Notes: generated from the letters alone by a model not told the origin. Positions 43,636 through 53,053 are shown, numbered from the stretch's first letter. The stretch: DNA of 64,000 bases from an uncultured Pelagibacteraceae bacterium (GCA_902564265.1 CACFAI010000003.1:1-64000); one strand, 5' to 3'. Made by a program: numbers and translations.

Positions 43636-43658
43636 CTTGTGGGGAAAACCCCCACAAG
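43636..43658. repeat. perfect GC-rich inverted repeat between convergent genes
   Basis: CTTGTGGGG-AAAAC-CCCCACAAG directly after the stop codon at 43635; no U tract on either side. Confidence 0.7.
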
Positions 43659-43669
43659 CAAGGTAAAAC

Positions 43670-44116
43670 TTATTTAATTTCAATAAGTTTTTTTTTCTTG
43701 TAATCAGGTATTACTCTTTCGCAAGCGATAGTTAGCAAACCATCTTTTAACTCAGCTCCATTTACTTTAATATCATCTGCTATTGTAAACGATCTTGCGA
43801 ATTGTCTTTGAGATATCCCTTTATGTAAAATCTCACCGTCCTGATCTTTGTTCTCTGATTTATCTGTCTGTTTTGTTCTGACAGTCAGCATATTGTCTTC
43901 AAATTCCACCTCTACATCTTTTTTAGTAAAACCGGCTAAAGCAACTTCAATAGAATATTTCTCTTTGCCTGTCTTTCTAATATTGTAAGGCGGGTAATTT
44001 GACTGCATACTCATTCCTCCATTACCTAACATGTTTTCAAATTGATTAAACATGTCGTCAAAACCTATTGAAAATGGTCTTAAGGAATTGAATATTGATA
44101 GATCCTTACTTGTCAT
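43670..44116 (-). CDS. hspA: Hsp20-family small heat shock protein (start refined to the ATG preceded by GGAGG)
   Basis: YPPYNIRKTGKEKYSIEVALAGFTKKDVEVEFEDNMLTV; RBS AAAGGAGGATAATATG. Confidence 0.94.
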   Translation of the reverse strand: MTSKDLSIFNSLRPFSIGFDDMFNQFENMLGNGGMSMQSNYPPYNIRKTGKEKYSIEVALAGFTKKDVEVEFEDNMLTVRTKQTDKSENKDQDGEILHKGISQRQFARSFTIADDIKVNGAELKDGLLTIACERVIPDYKKKKLIEIK

Positions 44117-44172
44117 ATTATCCTCCTTTGTTAGCAAGAATTATAAAGGCCCCATTAGGCGACCTTAGAGGT

Positions 44173-44202
44173 TTATGTGGTAACTATTTTTATTTTTTCA
44201 AG
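44173..44202 (-). promoter_or_regulatory. candidate RpoH (sigma-32) promoter of hsp20
   Basis: Reverse strand CTTGAAAAAATAAAAATAGTTACCACATAA, close to CTTGAAA-N(11-16)-CCCCATNT. Confidence 0.55.
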
Positions 44203-44211
44203 ATGTAAAAA

Positions 44212-46287
44212 TTAAATTTTTTTTGCAATCTTACATATGAAGGCATAGTCAAAAGCTATCTCTTCAATAATTCCATCTCTACCGGACTTACCTCCATGAC
44301 CCGCATTCATTTCAGTTTTTAAAAGTAAAAGATTATTGTCAGTTTTGTTGTCTCTTAATTTTGCTGTAAATTTGAGAGGTTCATCAAATAAAACTCTATT
44401 GTCACTGAGGCTAGTAGTAATTAAAATGTTTGGATAATCCATTTTTTTTATATTGTTGTATGGCGCGTATGAGTAAATATAATCAAAGTGTTCCTTGTTG
44501 TCTTTTGCGTTTCCAAACTCATCAAATTCTCCAATCGTCAAAGGTAAAGAATGATCAAGGTTAGTTGTCAAACTATCAACAAAAGGAACAGCCATTATCA
44601 TACCTAAAAATAAATCTGGTTTTTCATTTACTACTGCCCCCATTAGCAATCCACCAGCTGATCCTCCCATACCAATAATTTTTTTCTTTGAAGTATATTT
44701 TTTATCAATTAAATATTTTGCGCACGAAATATAGTCTTGAAAAGTATTTTTCTTGTTTAATAATTTTCCTTCCTTCCACCACTTCATGCCTCTTTCCATT
44801 CCTCCTCTAATATGAGCGGTTGCCCAAATAATATCCCTATTGATTAAGCTTAATCTGGTAGAGGAAAACGATGGCCACATTGAATTTCCATAGGAACCAT
44901 ATCCATATAAAAGTAAATTTGAATTTCCATCCAGTTTCGTAGTTTTTTTTCTTGTAATTGTGATTGGAATTATTCTTCCATCATGTCCTTCGCACTCCAT
45001 TCTTTCAACAATATAATCATTTGAATTATGACCTGATGGAATTATTTGTTCTTTGACAAGTTTCTTTTCTTTAGTTTTTAGATTGTAAATAAAAGTTCTA
45101 GATGGCGTTTTAGGGGTAGAGTAAGAAATATATATATCATCGGTTTCACGATCTCTCTGCATGAGAGAAACAGATGAGTCGTAAACAGTTTCTTCAGTAA
45201 AAATTATTTCTTCCTCTTTATTTGTTTTAAGATTTTTGACGTAAATTTTATCAAGTGCATTCCTTAGCTCAGATCTGATTTGCCAGTCATTCAGGAATGT
45301 TAAATTTCCAATCATTGTTTCTGATTGGCTTGGAATATAAGTTTCCCATACTTTAGACTTGATATTATTTGAAATTAAAATTTTAAAATCCTCAGCGTCC
45401 TCATTTGTGTGCATGTAAAAATTTCCACCCCATGAATTCACACTATAAATTATTCCCTTTTTTCTTTGTTGAATAAGTTTAGGCTTAGGTTTTTTTTCAT
45501 CAATGCTAAAGTAATATTTCTCTGATGTGTTGTGATCGGAGCTATTAATAAAATAATACTTTTCATCAGAACTTGTACCTATGCTAACCGTAAATGCTTT
45601 TGTTTTTTCCTCAAATATAAGTAGATCTTCATTAATAGATGATCCAATATGATGTCTAAAAATTGATCTTGGTCTGTGATTTTCGTCCAACTTAGAATAA
45701 AATATATATTGATCGTCTAGAGTAAAATTAATTGAACCAGAAGTATTTTCAATTTTTTCAGTAACTAACTTGCCAGTTTTAATATCCCTGACATAAATTG
45801 TGAAATATTCTGAACCTTTTAAATCTAAAGAGTATGCAAGAAATTTATCATTATAACTTACTTCAAGATCGCCTACTCCAAAATACTCAGTCTTCAGTTT
45901 ACTTTTTTCTTTATCGCCATTCCAAATTTCCTCAACTTCATCAGTTCCAATTTTCTTTCGGCATTTAATTGAATAGTTTCCCTTTTTAGTCGTTTTAGTC
46001 CAATACTCATAATTTTTGTCTTTAAAAGGAAGAGACTCATCATCTAACTTTATTCTTCCTTTGATTTCGTTAAACAACTTTTTTTGAAATTCTTTGGTAT
46101 CTTTTAAGTGAAACTCTGTATACTTATTTTCTTCTTCTAAATACTTTCTTACCTCTGGTAAAAGCTTTGAACTGTCTTTTAAAACTTCCAATATATTTTT
46201 TTGGTGGACCCAGCTATAATCGTCTGTCCAAGTGACGTTATGACAGGATTTTGTTTCTGATTTTTTTGAAAGTTGTGGTATTTTCAT
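44212..46287 (-). CDS. ptrB: oligopeptidase B (S9A prolyl oligopeptidase family)
   Basis: 691 aa; GMGGSAGGLLMGAV catalytic Ser, AHIRGGMERGMKWW, EMNAGHGGKSGR His. Confidence 0.94.
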   Translation of the reverse strand: MKIPQLSKKSETKSCHNVTWTDDYSWVHQKNILEVLKDSSKLLPEVRKYLEEENKYTEFHLKDTKEFQKKLFNEIKGRIKLDDESLPFKDKNYEYWTKTTKKGNYSIKCRKKIGTDEVEEIWNGDKEKSKLKTEYFGVGDLEVSYNDKFLAYSLDLKGSEYFTIYVRDIKTGKLVTEKIENTSGSINFTLDDQYIFYSKLDENHRPRSIFRHHIGSSINEDLLIFEEKTKAFTVSIGTSSDEKYYFINSSDHNTSEKYYFSIDEKKPKPKLIQQRKKGIIYSVNSWGGNFYMHTNEDAEDFKILISNNIKSKVWETYIPSQSETMIGNLTFLNDWQIRSELRNALDKIYVKNLKTNKEEEIIFTEETVYDSSVSLMQRDRETDDIYISYSTPKTPSRTFIYNLKTKEKKLVKEQIIPSGHNSNDYIVERMECEGHDGRIIPITITRKKTTKLDGNSNLLLYGYGSYGNSMWPSFSSTRLSLINRDIIWATAHIRGGMERGMKWWKEGKLLNKKNTFQDYISCAKYLIDKKYTSKKKIIGMGGSAGGLLMGAVVNEKPDLFLGMIMAVPFVDSLTTNLDHSLPLTIGEFDEFGNAKDNKEHFDYIYSYAPYNNIKKMDYPNILITTSLSDNRVLFDEPLKFTAKLRDNKTDNNLLLLKTEMNAGHGGKSGRDGIIEEIAFDYAFICKIAKKI

Positions 46288-46300
46288 AATAACTATTTAC

Positions 46301-46807
46301 ATGAATTTTTTTTTTATAACACTTGTTATTTTTGTCTTAATATATTTGATATTGAATTGGTTTGCTAAAACCTCGAGTAGAAAAATTTCAAAATTTATAA
46401 GATCATTTGTAATTATTTTATCCATAGTCCTTGCTATTGCGATGGTGGTTGCTGGAAGATATATATTTTCACTGCCTTTTTTACTTATGGTGCTTCCTAT
46501 ATTTAAAACGAAAGCTGGTTTTACTCTTTTTCAATTGTTTAGGTTTTGGGGCCTTTTAAACGTTCTTAAAAATTCTGGAAGATTTAATTTTAACAATTTT
46601 AATAAAAACCTCAATACTAGTGAGATTACTCTGGATGAGGCGTATAAAATTCTTAATCTTGATCCTAAAAAAAAATATTCAAAAGATGAAATTTTAAATT
46701 CTTATAAAAAAATAATGAAAAAAATTCATCCAGACATTAGCCCTGAGTTGACTAGGTTAGCCTCAATTGTCAATGAGGCCAAGGACGTTGTTCTAAGAAA
46801 CATTTGA
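46301..46807 (+). CDS. membrane-anchored DnaJ-domain protein
   Basis: N-terminal TMs; C-terminal LDEAYKILNLDPKKKYSKDEILNSYKKIMKKIHPDISPE (HPD motif). Confidence 0.85.
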   Translation: MNFFFITLVIFVLIYLILNWFAKTSSRKISKFIRSFVIILSIVLAIAMVVAGRYIFSLPFLLMVLPIFKTKAGFTLFQLFRFWGLLNVLKNSGRFNFNNFNKNLNTSEITLDEAYKILNLDPKKKYSKDEILNSYKKIMKKIHPDISPELTRLASIVNEAKDVVLRNI

Positions 46808-47761
46808 CAAAATTTCGTCTAGTTTTTTTTGAATCTCTAATGGATTTATTTTATCTTTCCCTAACGTATCATGGCTAACTGTGTTCACTCCTTCAGGAAG
46901 TATAGGGTGCATTAGAGAACTGTAGCTTCCGTAAACTAGAGGCGTATCAGCCATAAGTACAATTGTAGGAATATTTAAAGCAGCAGATAAATGACTGAAA
47001 CTCGAATCATTACATATTGAAACATTACAATTTTTAATAATAGGAATTATTTCACTAATATTTAAATTATTTAATGGTATGCAAAATTCTTTTAAGTCTG
47101 ATTTTATAATTTGATCTAAAATTTCAATTTCCTCCTTTGCATTTCCAGTCGCAATGAAAAATTTACATTTCCCTTTTTTTAGTGTGTTTTTCATAACTTC
47201 AATAAATATTTTCGAAGGAACTCTTTTTGTTCCACCTGACCCACCTGTCCCAAGAATAATATTAATTTCATCATTTCTGATTGAGTAATTTTTCTTTGCT
47301 TGAGCAATAGAATCTGGTTTAAGATTTATAGTAGGGTCTTCACCGACATCAACTTTTAAAGTATCTTTTATAAATTTTTTGGCAGTCTCTATAATATGTT
47401 GATTTTTTTTTTTAAGAAGTGTGTAACAATTTACATATTTTATCCCACCTATTTTAGCAGCTAAATAAAATCTAAGCGAAGAATTAAAAATAAAAACCTT
47501 ATCAAATTTTTTAGCTTTTAAATCTTTTATGAGATTAAAGAATCCTTTAACACCAACATGTCTATTTTCAACTTCGCTTCTTTCAAGATAAATAATTTCT
47601 TTAATATATTTTTCTTCATTTAAATATTCTGAAGCTTTAGTGCTTTTTTTAACCATTAAAGAAATTTGTTCTCCATAATAATTTGAAATTGCTTTAACAA
47701 AAGGAAGAAACATAATCATATCCCCAATCCCCATTCGATTTTGAATAACAAGTATTTTCAT
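46793..47761 (-). CDS. glycosyltransferase family 9 (heptosyltransferase-like)
   Basis: MKILVIQNRMGIGDMIMFLPFVKAI; ILGTGGSGGTKRVPSKIF; CNDSSFSHLSAAL. Confidence 0.88.
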   Translation of the reverse strand: MKILVIQNRMGIGDMIMFLPFVKAISNYYGEQISLMVKKSTKASEYLNEEKYIKEIIYLERSEVENRHVGVKGFFNLIKDLKAKKFDKVFIFNSSLRFYLAAKIGGIKYVNCYTLLKKKNQHIIETAKKFIKDTLKVDVGEDPTINLKPDSIAQAKKNYSIRNDEINIILGTGGSGGTKRVPSKIFIEVMKNTLKKGKCKFFIATGNAKEEIEILDQIIKSDLKEFCIPLNNLNISEIIPIIKNCNVSICNDSSFSHLSAALNIPTIVLMADTPLVYGSYSSLMHPILPEGVNTVSHDTLGKDKINPLEIQKKLDEILSNVS

Positions 47762-47809
47762 AGATTCTTTGTATCTTTACTAAAAAAAAAATATTAGTTA
47801 AATTTAATT

Positions 47810-48697
47810 ATGGGAGAAATAAAAGGCATTTATGCGGCGGCTGTCTCTATATTAAATAATGATTTATCATTAGACGTAAACAAAACAGTAAAACACTGCG
47901 AAAATATAATTAAGGATGGTTGTCATGGAGTTGTTTTATTTGGAAGCACTGGTCAATCACAACTAATACCTCTTAATGAAAAAATTGAGATGATTAATTT
48001 TGTCTCAAAAAATGACAAAATTAAAGATAAGTTGATTATTGGAACTGGACTAAATTCATTAGTAGAAAATATAAATTTTTTAAAATTATCTTTAAATATT
48101 GGTCTTAATAAATTTTTGATTATGCCTCCAGCCTACTATAATTATGGAGATAAAGAGGTAATAGAATATTATACAAAATTAATAAAATCTGTTCCTGATG
48201 CAAAAATAATTCTTTATAACTTTGAAAAACTTTGTGGATATAAATTTTCAGTTGAGTGTGTTGAAAATTTAGCAGCTAGATTTCCCAAAAATATAATTGG
48301 TGTAAAAGACAGCTCATATAATCTTATGGGAAACCTAAATATCAAAAATTTTTCTATTTTACCTGGATCAGAATTAAAACTCCTAAGTGGGCTTAAGAGA
48401 GATTGTTCTGGAATAATAACAGCCACATGTAATGTTACTGCCAAACTTGCGAGAAAAGTTTTTGATGACTTTGAACAAAACAAAGATCAAACTGTTAATG
48501 ATAAATTGTGTGAAGTTAGAAAAGCTTTCGATCAGTTTAATTTAATATCAGGTCTACATTCATTTCTTAGTTTAACTGATAAGCAGTTTTTAAATATATT
48601 ACCTACGTGTTCCCTGCTTAAAAAACAGGATGAGAAAATACTCATAGATAAACTTAAAGATTTAGACTTTTTAGGAAAGGATTTTAAAGCTGCATAA
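47810..48697 (+). CDS. dihydrodipicolinate synthase / N-acetylneuraminate lyase family
   Basis: GVVLFGSTGQSQLIPLNEK, IILYNFEKLCG, IIGVKDSSYN (Schiff-base Lys). Confidence 0.85.
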   Translation: MGEIKGIYAAAVSILNNDLSLDVNKTVKHCENIIKDGCHGVVLFGSTGQSQLIPLNEKIEMINFVSKNDKIKDKLIIGTGLNSLVENINFLKLSLNIGLNKFLIMPPAYYNYGDKEVIEYYTKLIKSVPDAKIILYNFEKLCGYKFSVECVENLAARFPKNIIGVKDSSYNLMGNLNIKNFSILPGSELKLLSGLKRDCSGIITATCNVTAKLARKVFDDFEQNKDQTVNDKLCEVRKAFDQFNLISGLHSFLSLTDKQFLNILPTCSLLKKQDEKILIDKLKDLDFLGKDFKAA

Positions 48698-48698
48698 G

Positions 48699-49889
48699 AT
48701 GAAACTAGTTAATTTTTTGAATGATCTATTTAAAGAAGATGGGTTTAGATTAATTGATGCAAACAAAAGAGAATACTTGATCGGAAAACCTGAGAAAAAA
48801 AATCCTTTAATATTAGAACTGTTAGACTCATCTATGCATTATAAACTTTTGCTACTTCCTGATTTATATTTAGGAGAAGGCTACATGGATGGTAAGATAA
48901 AAATACACAATGGCACTATTACAGAATTTTTAGAAATGACTTTAAAAAATCTTGGAAAACACCACCCAAATATTTTTAGCAAGGTGATAAATAAAACATT
49001 AGGCACATACAGGTTCTTGACAAATTTTAATTTTGCAAAACAATCAAAAAAAAACGTAGCTCATCATTATGACATATCTGAAAAACTTTATGATTTATTT
49101 TTAGATGAAAAAAGACAATACTCTTGCGCTTATTTTAAAAATGATAATGACTCTTTGGAAGAAGCTCAAAATAATAAAATTAATCATATAATAAAAAAAT
49201 TAAATATTCAGGATAATCAAACAGTTCTTGATATTGGTTCAGGGTGGGGTGGATTGGCGATTGAAATTGCCAAAAAAACGAAAGCTAGAGTTCTTGGTAT
49301 AACTTTGTCAGAAAATCAACTTAAGTACAGTAAACAAAAGGCGAAGGAGATGAATCTTGAAAATCAAGTTGATTTCAAATTAATAGATTACAGAGATATA
49401 AAATCAAAATTTGACAGAATTGTAAGTGTCGGCATGTTCGAACATGTTGGAAAAAAATTTTATAAAAAATACTTTAAATGCGTACATAATCTCTTAAATG
49501 AAAATGGAGCTGCATTAATTCATACTATTGGTTCTATCGATAAGCCTAGAGATCCCCAACCTTGGATTTCTAAATACATTTTCCCAGGTGGCTACACACC
49601 TAGCTTAAGCGAAATTGCAAGACCCATAGAAGAATCAAATTTAGTTCTAAATGATTTAGAGGTTTTAAGGCTGCATTATGCACATACTTTAAGAAATTGG
49701 AGAGAAAGATTTCTTAACAGAAAAGATAAAGTATTAGAAATGTTTGATGAAAGATTTTTAAGAATGTGGGAATTTTATTTAGCTGGTTGTGAGATGGCTT
49801 TTAAATGGGGAGATCAGGTTGTATTTCAATTACAATTAAGTAAGGATAAAACCACAATACCACCAACAAGAGACTATATTTATCAATAA
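48699..49889 (+). CDS. cfa: cyclopropane-fatty-acyl-phospholipid synthase family
   Basis: NVAHHYDISEKLYDLFLD, VLDIGSGWGGLAIEIA, FPGGYTPSLSE. Confidence 0.93.
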   Translation: MKLVNFLNDLFKEDGFRLIDANKREYLIGKPEKKNPLILELLDSSMHYKLLLLPDLYLGEGYMDGKIKIHNGTITEFLEMTLKNLGKHHPNIFSKVINKTLGTYRFLTNFNFAKQSKKNVAHHYDISEKLYDLFLDEKRQYSCAYFKNDNDSLEEAQNNKINHIIKKLNIQDNQTVLDIGSGWGGLAIEIAKKTKARVLGITLSENQLKYSKQKAKEMNLENQVDFKLIDYRDIKSKFDRIVSVGMFEHVGKKFYKKYFKCVHNLLNENGAALIHTIGSIDKPRDPQPWISKYIFPGGYTPSLSEIARPIEESNLVLNDLEVLRLHYAHTLRNWRERFLNRKDKVLEMFDERFLRMWEFYLAGCEMAFKWGDQVVFQLQLSKDKTTIPPTRDYIYQ

Positions 49890-49915
49890 ATTACTGATAA
49901 TTTTGAAATCTCCTG

Positions 49916-51070
49916 ATGAAAAAAAATAAGAAAAGAAAAAAAAAGATAATAAAGAAAAAAAAAACTCAGAAAAAAGCCAAGAGAAGTTTTAAACAAGTTA
50001 AAATAAGAAAAAAAAGTAAAAAAAAAATAAAAAAAATCACAAAAAAAAGGTCCCAAAAATGGACAGGTTTTTTAGCAAAATTTGTTTTTTTGCAAGAGAG
50101 TATAAAAAGTAAACTACGTTTCAAAATTAATCTTAATCCTGAAAAAAAAATTCAAGGTTTTTTTGATTTTATTGAAAAGAAAATTATTAATACGAGAAAG
50201 TTAATTATTGAAGAAAAACAGAAGTTTAAAATACGAGAGATTGAAAAGGAAAGACAACAAAAGAAAGCAGAAGAAAAAGCTAAAATAGACCTCTTAAAAA
50301 AACAGATTAAGCTTAAAAAAAACGAGTTAAAAGAGGAAAAACAGTTACAAATAGAGAGAACAAGAGACCTTAAGAAATTTTTAAGACATGAGCAGGCACT
50401 TTTAAGAGAGGAACAGGCAGAAGTTCAAAGGAAGTTTCTTGAAGAAATTAAGATAGAAAAACAAATTGAAAAATTCAGAATAAGAGAGGTTAAAGAGCTA
50501 GAGACTCTAGAGCGAATTTCTTTAAAAGAAAAAAGAGATGATTATAGTGAAATCCAAGAAAGAATAGATAAGTTAAAAGAAAAGTATAGGTTAATTAGAG
50601 ATCAAAAAATTCGCGAGCGATTAGAGGCGTTAGGAATAAAAACTCTAGATGAAGATGACAGAGAAACTTTATTAAAAAAAGAAAAAAATTATATTGCTGC
50701 TAGACAACTAGTAGAAACATCTCTAGAAAGCTTTTATAGAAGTGCCTCAAGTTTAGTTTTCCAATTAAACAAAAGACACCTTACAAGGGACATGTCCATA
50801 TTCAGATGTATTGATAGAAGGTTTGAAACAGGTGAAATATTTATAAAGTGGGACGAGTCCAATGACGAAGAATGGCTTATACTGATTTATATTAAAGATA
50901 ATTCACCAGAGGGAAAAATAATTATTGAAGATAAATGCAATCATGAAAAATATTTTTCAGACGAATATCAATCAAATGAGATATTTAAGGCATCGGACAA
51001 AATGGTAGACTCTCTCACACAACTTTTATATCGTGTGCGAAGTAAGAATGTAAATCAATCACTTACGTAA
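49916..51070 (+). CDS. lysine-rich N-terminus plus coiled coil plus C-terminal domain, unknown function
   Basis: 384 aa; first about 50 residues dominated by Lys/Arg, then long charged helix, then EWLILIYIKDNSPEGKIIIEDK. Confidence 0.75.
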   Translation: MKKNKKRKKKIIKKKKTQKKAKRSFKQVKIRKKSKKKIKKITKKRSQKWTGFLAKFVFLQESIKSKLRFKINLNPEKKIQGFFDFIEKKIINTRKLIIEEKQKFKIREIEKERQQKKAEEKAKIDLLKKQIKLKKNELKEEKQLQIERTRDLKKFLRHEQALLREEQAEVQRKFLEEIKIEKQIEKFRIREVKELETLERISLKEKRDDYSEIQERIDKLKEKYRLIRDQKIRERLEALGIKTLDEDDRETLLKKEKNYIAARQLVETSLESFYRSASSLVFQLNKRHLTRDMSIFRCIDRRFETGEIFIKWDESNDEEWLILIYIKDNSPEGKIIIEDKCNHEKYFSDEYQSNEIFKASDKMVDSLTQLLYRVRSKNVNQSLT

Positions 51071-52749
51071 ACTGACACACCTCTAGCATTTACATCTACA
51101 TCAAATTTTTTGTGAAGAGGAGGAAATGCCCTTTGTGAACAGTCAAGTCTATCACAAGTTCTGCAAGAGACACCGATTGGCAGCTCAGATTTTTTGTCAT
51201 TTAAATCTAAATTTTCAGTATAAATAAATTCTTTAGCATATTTAGCTTCACAACCAAGTCCTATAGATAACATACTTTTTTTCTGCCCGTATCTACCCAC
51301 ACCCTTTTCAACTGTCCTTGCTATACAAACATATTTCTCTCCATTGGACATCTTACTTACTGCAGCTTGAATTACTCCGGGCCTTGAAAATGCTGAATAG
51401 ACATTCCATCTAGGGCAGGCACCTCCATATCTTGGTATTTCAATTCCGGATAGTGACAATCTTTTTGAAATATTACCAGCAACATCCACTCGTAAAAAAT
51501 GAAAAGGAATACCTGGTAATTTAGGATCTTGTAAACAAGTAACTCGGTGAGCAACTTGTTCGAAGGAAGTGGCAAAAGTATTCTGCAATAATTCGAGATC
51601 ATATTTTAAATTTTTACATTCTTTGTGGAACAATCTATATGGCATAAGTATTGCTGCACCACAATAATTTAATAAAGCAATTCTTGATAACTCCTTCGCT
51701 TCATTTGAAGAAAATTTGAAATTTGACAAATAAAAATTAATTTGGTCTTTTGCTCCAATATGAGCTATTTGTGCTGCAGCATACAATTTTTTTGTTTCTA
51801 AGGAAATGTAATCAGATAATAAAAGAATTTTTTCCTGTTCTTTATATATTTTGGAAAAAGGTTTTCCTTCTTCAGGAATAACATCTTTAACTTGAACATC
51901 ATATTTATTTTTTAAAAATTCACATAAAGCAATATATCGTGTTCTATTATTCTGTTTTACTTCTTCAAAAATATCATTTGCAAATTCTTCTAACTTAGGA
52001 AAATAGTTTTTATTCTCTTGCAAAAAATCAGCAATTACCTCACCCGGGAATGCTGCACGTCTACTATCAATTATTTTTCCAGAAATATTTTCTACTTTAT
52101 TGACTATATCATGATCTTTTTGTTTAAAGTTATCACCAAGCTTGATTAAAGCTTTAGCTATCTTTGGATTTGATGCCACTAAATCTTTAACCTCTGGACC
52201 AAGAATATCCAAATCCTCAAAAATTTCATCACTGAGCAATTCCGATATGTCATTTTCTAAATTTAAATCTGATTTATTAGTTAAATCTGATACATTAATA
52301 CGGAGCTCACCACATATCTTAATTATCAAATTACTATCAATATTTCTTTTTCCACTTTCGATTAGATTAAGGTAGCTAGCAGAGATTCCAATCTGCTCAG
52401 CAAGTTTATTTGCTTGAATTCCTAACTGTCTTCTAAAAGCTTTTATTTTTGGTCCAATTTTTAAATTGGTTTTTTTAAGTTCTACTACATTTATATTTTT
52501 TATTATAGCTTTCTTAGAATTTTCTAAATCAACCAATTTATCATCAATTAAATCTGACATCTCGATTCTTAATTCATTGCAAACTTTTAATAATAGTTCG
52601 CCATCTATCCTTCTTTTTCCACTTTCAATTAAGTTTAAATATGTTGGAGAAATTGACAGTAGCTCTGCTAATTTTTTTGCCTGTAAGCCTAGCTTCCTTC
52701 TAAAATCCCTTATTTTTCTGCCTATAATTATGTCTGTATTTTCTGACAT
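51055..52749 (-). CDS. RamB/ScfR-type XRE-family regulator with two HTH domains, IrrE/ImmA-like and DUF2083-like C-terminal region
   Basis: Two tandem HTHs (RDFRRKLGLQAKKLAELLSISPTYLNLIESGKRRID and KAFRRQLGIQANKLAEQIGISASYLNLIESGKRNID); Cys-rich C-terminus GVSCRTCDRLDCSQRAFPP. Confidence 0.9.
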   Translation of the reverse strand: MSENTDIIIGRKIRDFRRKLGLQAKKLAELLSISPTYLNLIESGKRRIDGELLLKVCNELRIEMSDLIDDKLVDLENSKKAIIKNINVVELKKTNLKIGPKIKAFRRQLGIQANKLAEQIGISASYLNLIESGKRNIDSNLIIKICGELRINVSDLTNKSDLNLENDISELLSDEIFEDLDILGPEVKDLVASNPKIAKALIKLGDNFKQKDHDIVNKVENISGKIIDSRRAAFPGEVIADFLQENKNYFPKLEEFANDIFEEVKQNNRTRYIALCEFLKNKYDVQVKDVIPEEGKPFSKIYKEQEKILLLSDYISLETKKLYAAAQIAHIGAKDQINFYLSNFKFSSNEAKELSRIALLNYCGAAILMPYRLFHKECKNLKYDLELLQNTFATSFEQVAHRVTCLQDPKLPGIPFHFLRVDVAGNISKRLSLSGIEIPRYGGACPRWNVYSAFSRPGVIQAAVSKMSNGEKYVCIARTVEKGVGRYGQKKSMLSIGLGCEAKYAKEFIYTENLDLNDKKSELPIGVSCRTCDRLDCSQRAFPPLHKKFDVDVNARGVSVYVSD

Positions 52750-52841
52750 TTGTAAATTTTGTAAATTTAAATTTACAATAAATTTATTTAATTTACAAGT
52801 AAATTGTGCTTTTTGGTGGATTTTGTAAATTTAGTAAATTA
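52749..52841. promoter_or_regulatory. operator array of GTAAATT half-sites
   Basis: TTTGTAAATTTTGTAAATTTAAATTTACAA...AATTTACAAGTAAATT...TTTTGTAAATTTAGTAAATT; includes perfect palindromes at 52759-52778 and 52790-52805. Confidence 0.7.
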
Positions 52842-52847
52842 TATAAT
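52842..52847 (+). promoter_or_regulatory. candidate -10 box TATAAT
   Basis: TATAAT downstream of the operator array, upstream of the small ORF and aceA. Confidence 0.4.
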
Positions 52848-52896
52848 ACTTATGAACAACAAAAACAAAAAAATTCAACAAAAAAGCCAAGAAATT

Positions 52897-53010
52897 ATGG
52901 CTGATAACACGAACAATCAAAGTTCTGGTATCTATTTGAGAGATGATCATTGCGATTGGGGTTCAAGTGGAATGAACGAGTTCACTAACGAGTATAGTGA
53001 AAACGATTAA
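52897..53010 (+). CDS. small acidic ORF upstream of aceA (alternative start 52852)
   Basis: MADNTNNQSSGIYLRDDHCDWGSSGMNEFTNEYSEND; the ATG at 52852 would leave almost no leader after the TATAAT. Confidence 0.45.
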   Translation: MADNTNNQSSGIYLRDDHCDWGSSGMNEFTNEYSEND

Positions 53011-53053
53011 TCCACAATAAACTTCAATTTAATCAATCAAAAGTAGGTAGAAA

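Noticed and set aside
49916-50060. Lysine-rich stretch as a sequencing artefact or non-coding poly-A
   Set aside because: The frame stays open into a longer protein with a globular C-terminus, and AAG/AGA codons break up the poly-A
52466-52828. 120-aa plus-strand ORF across the regulator and operator region
   Set aside because: Antisense to the HTH domains and reads through the operator array; low-complexity hydrophobic translation
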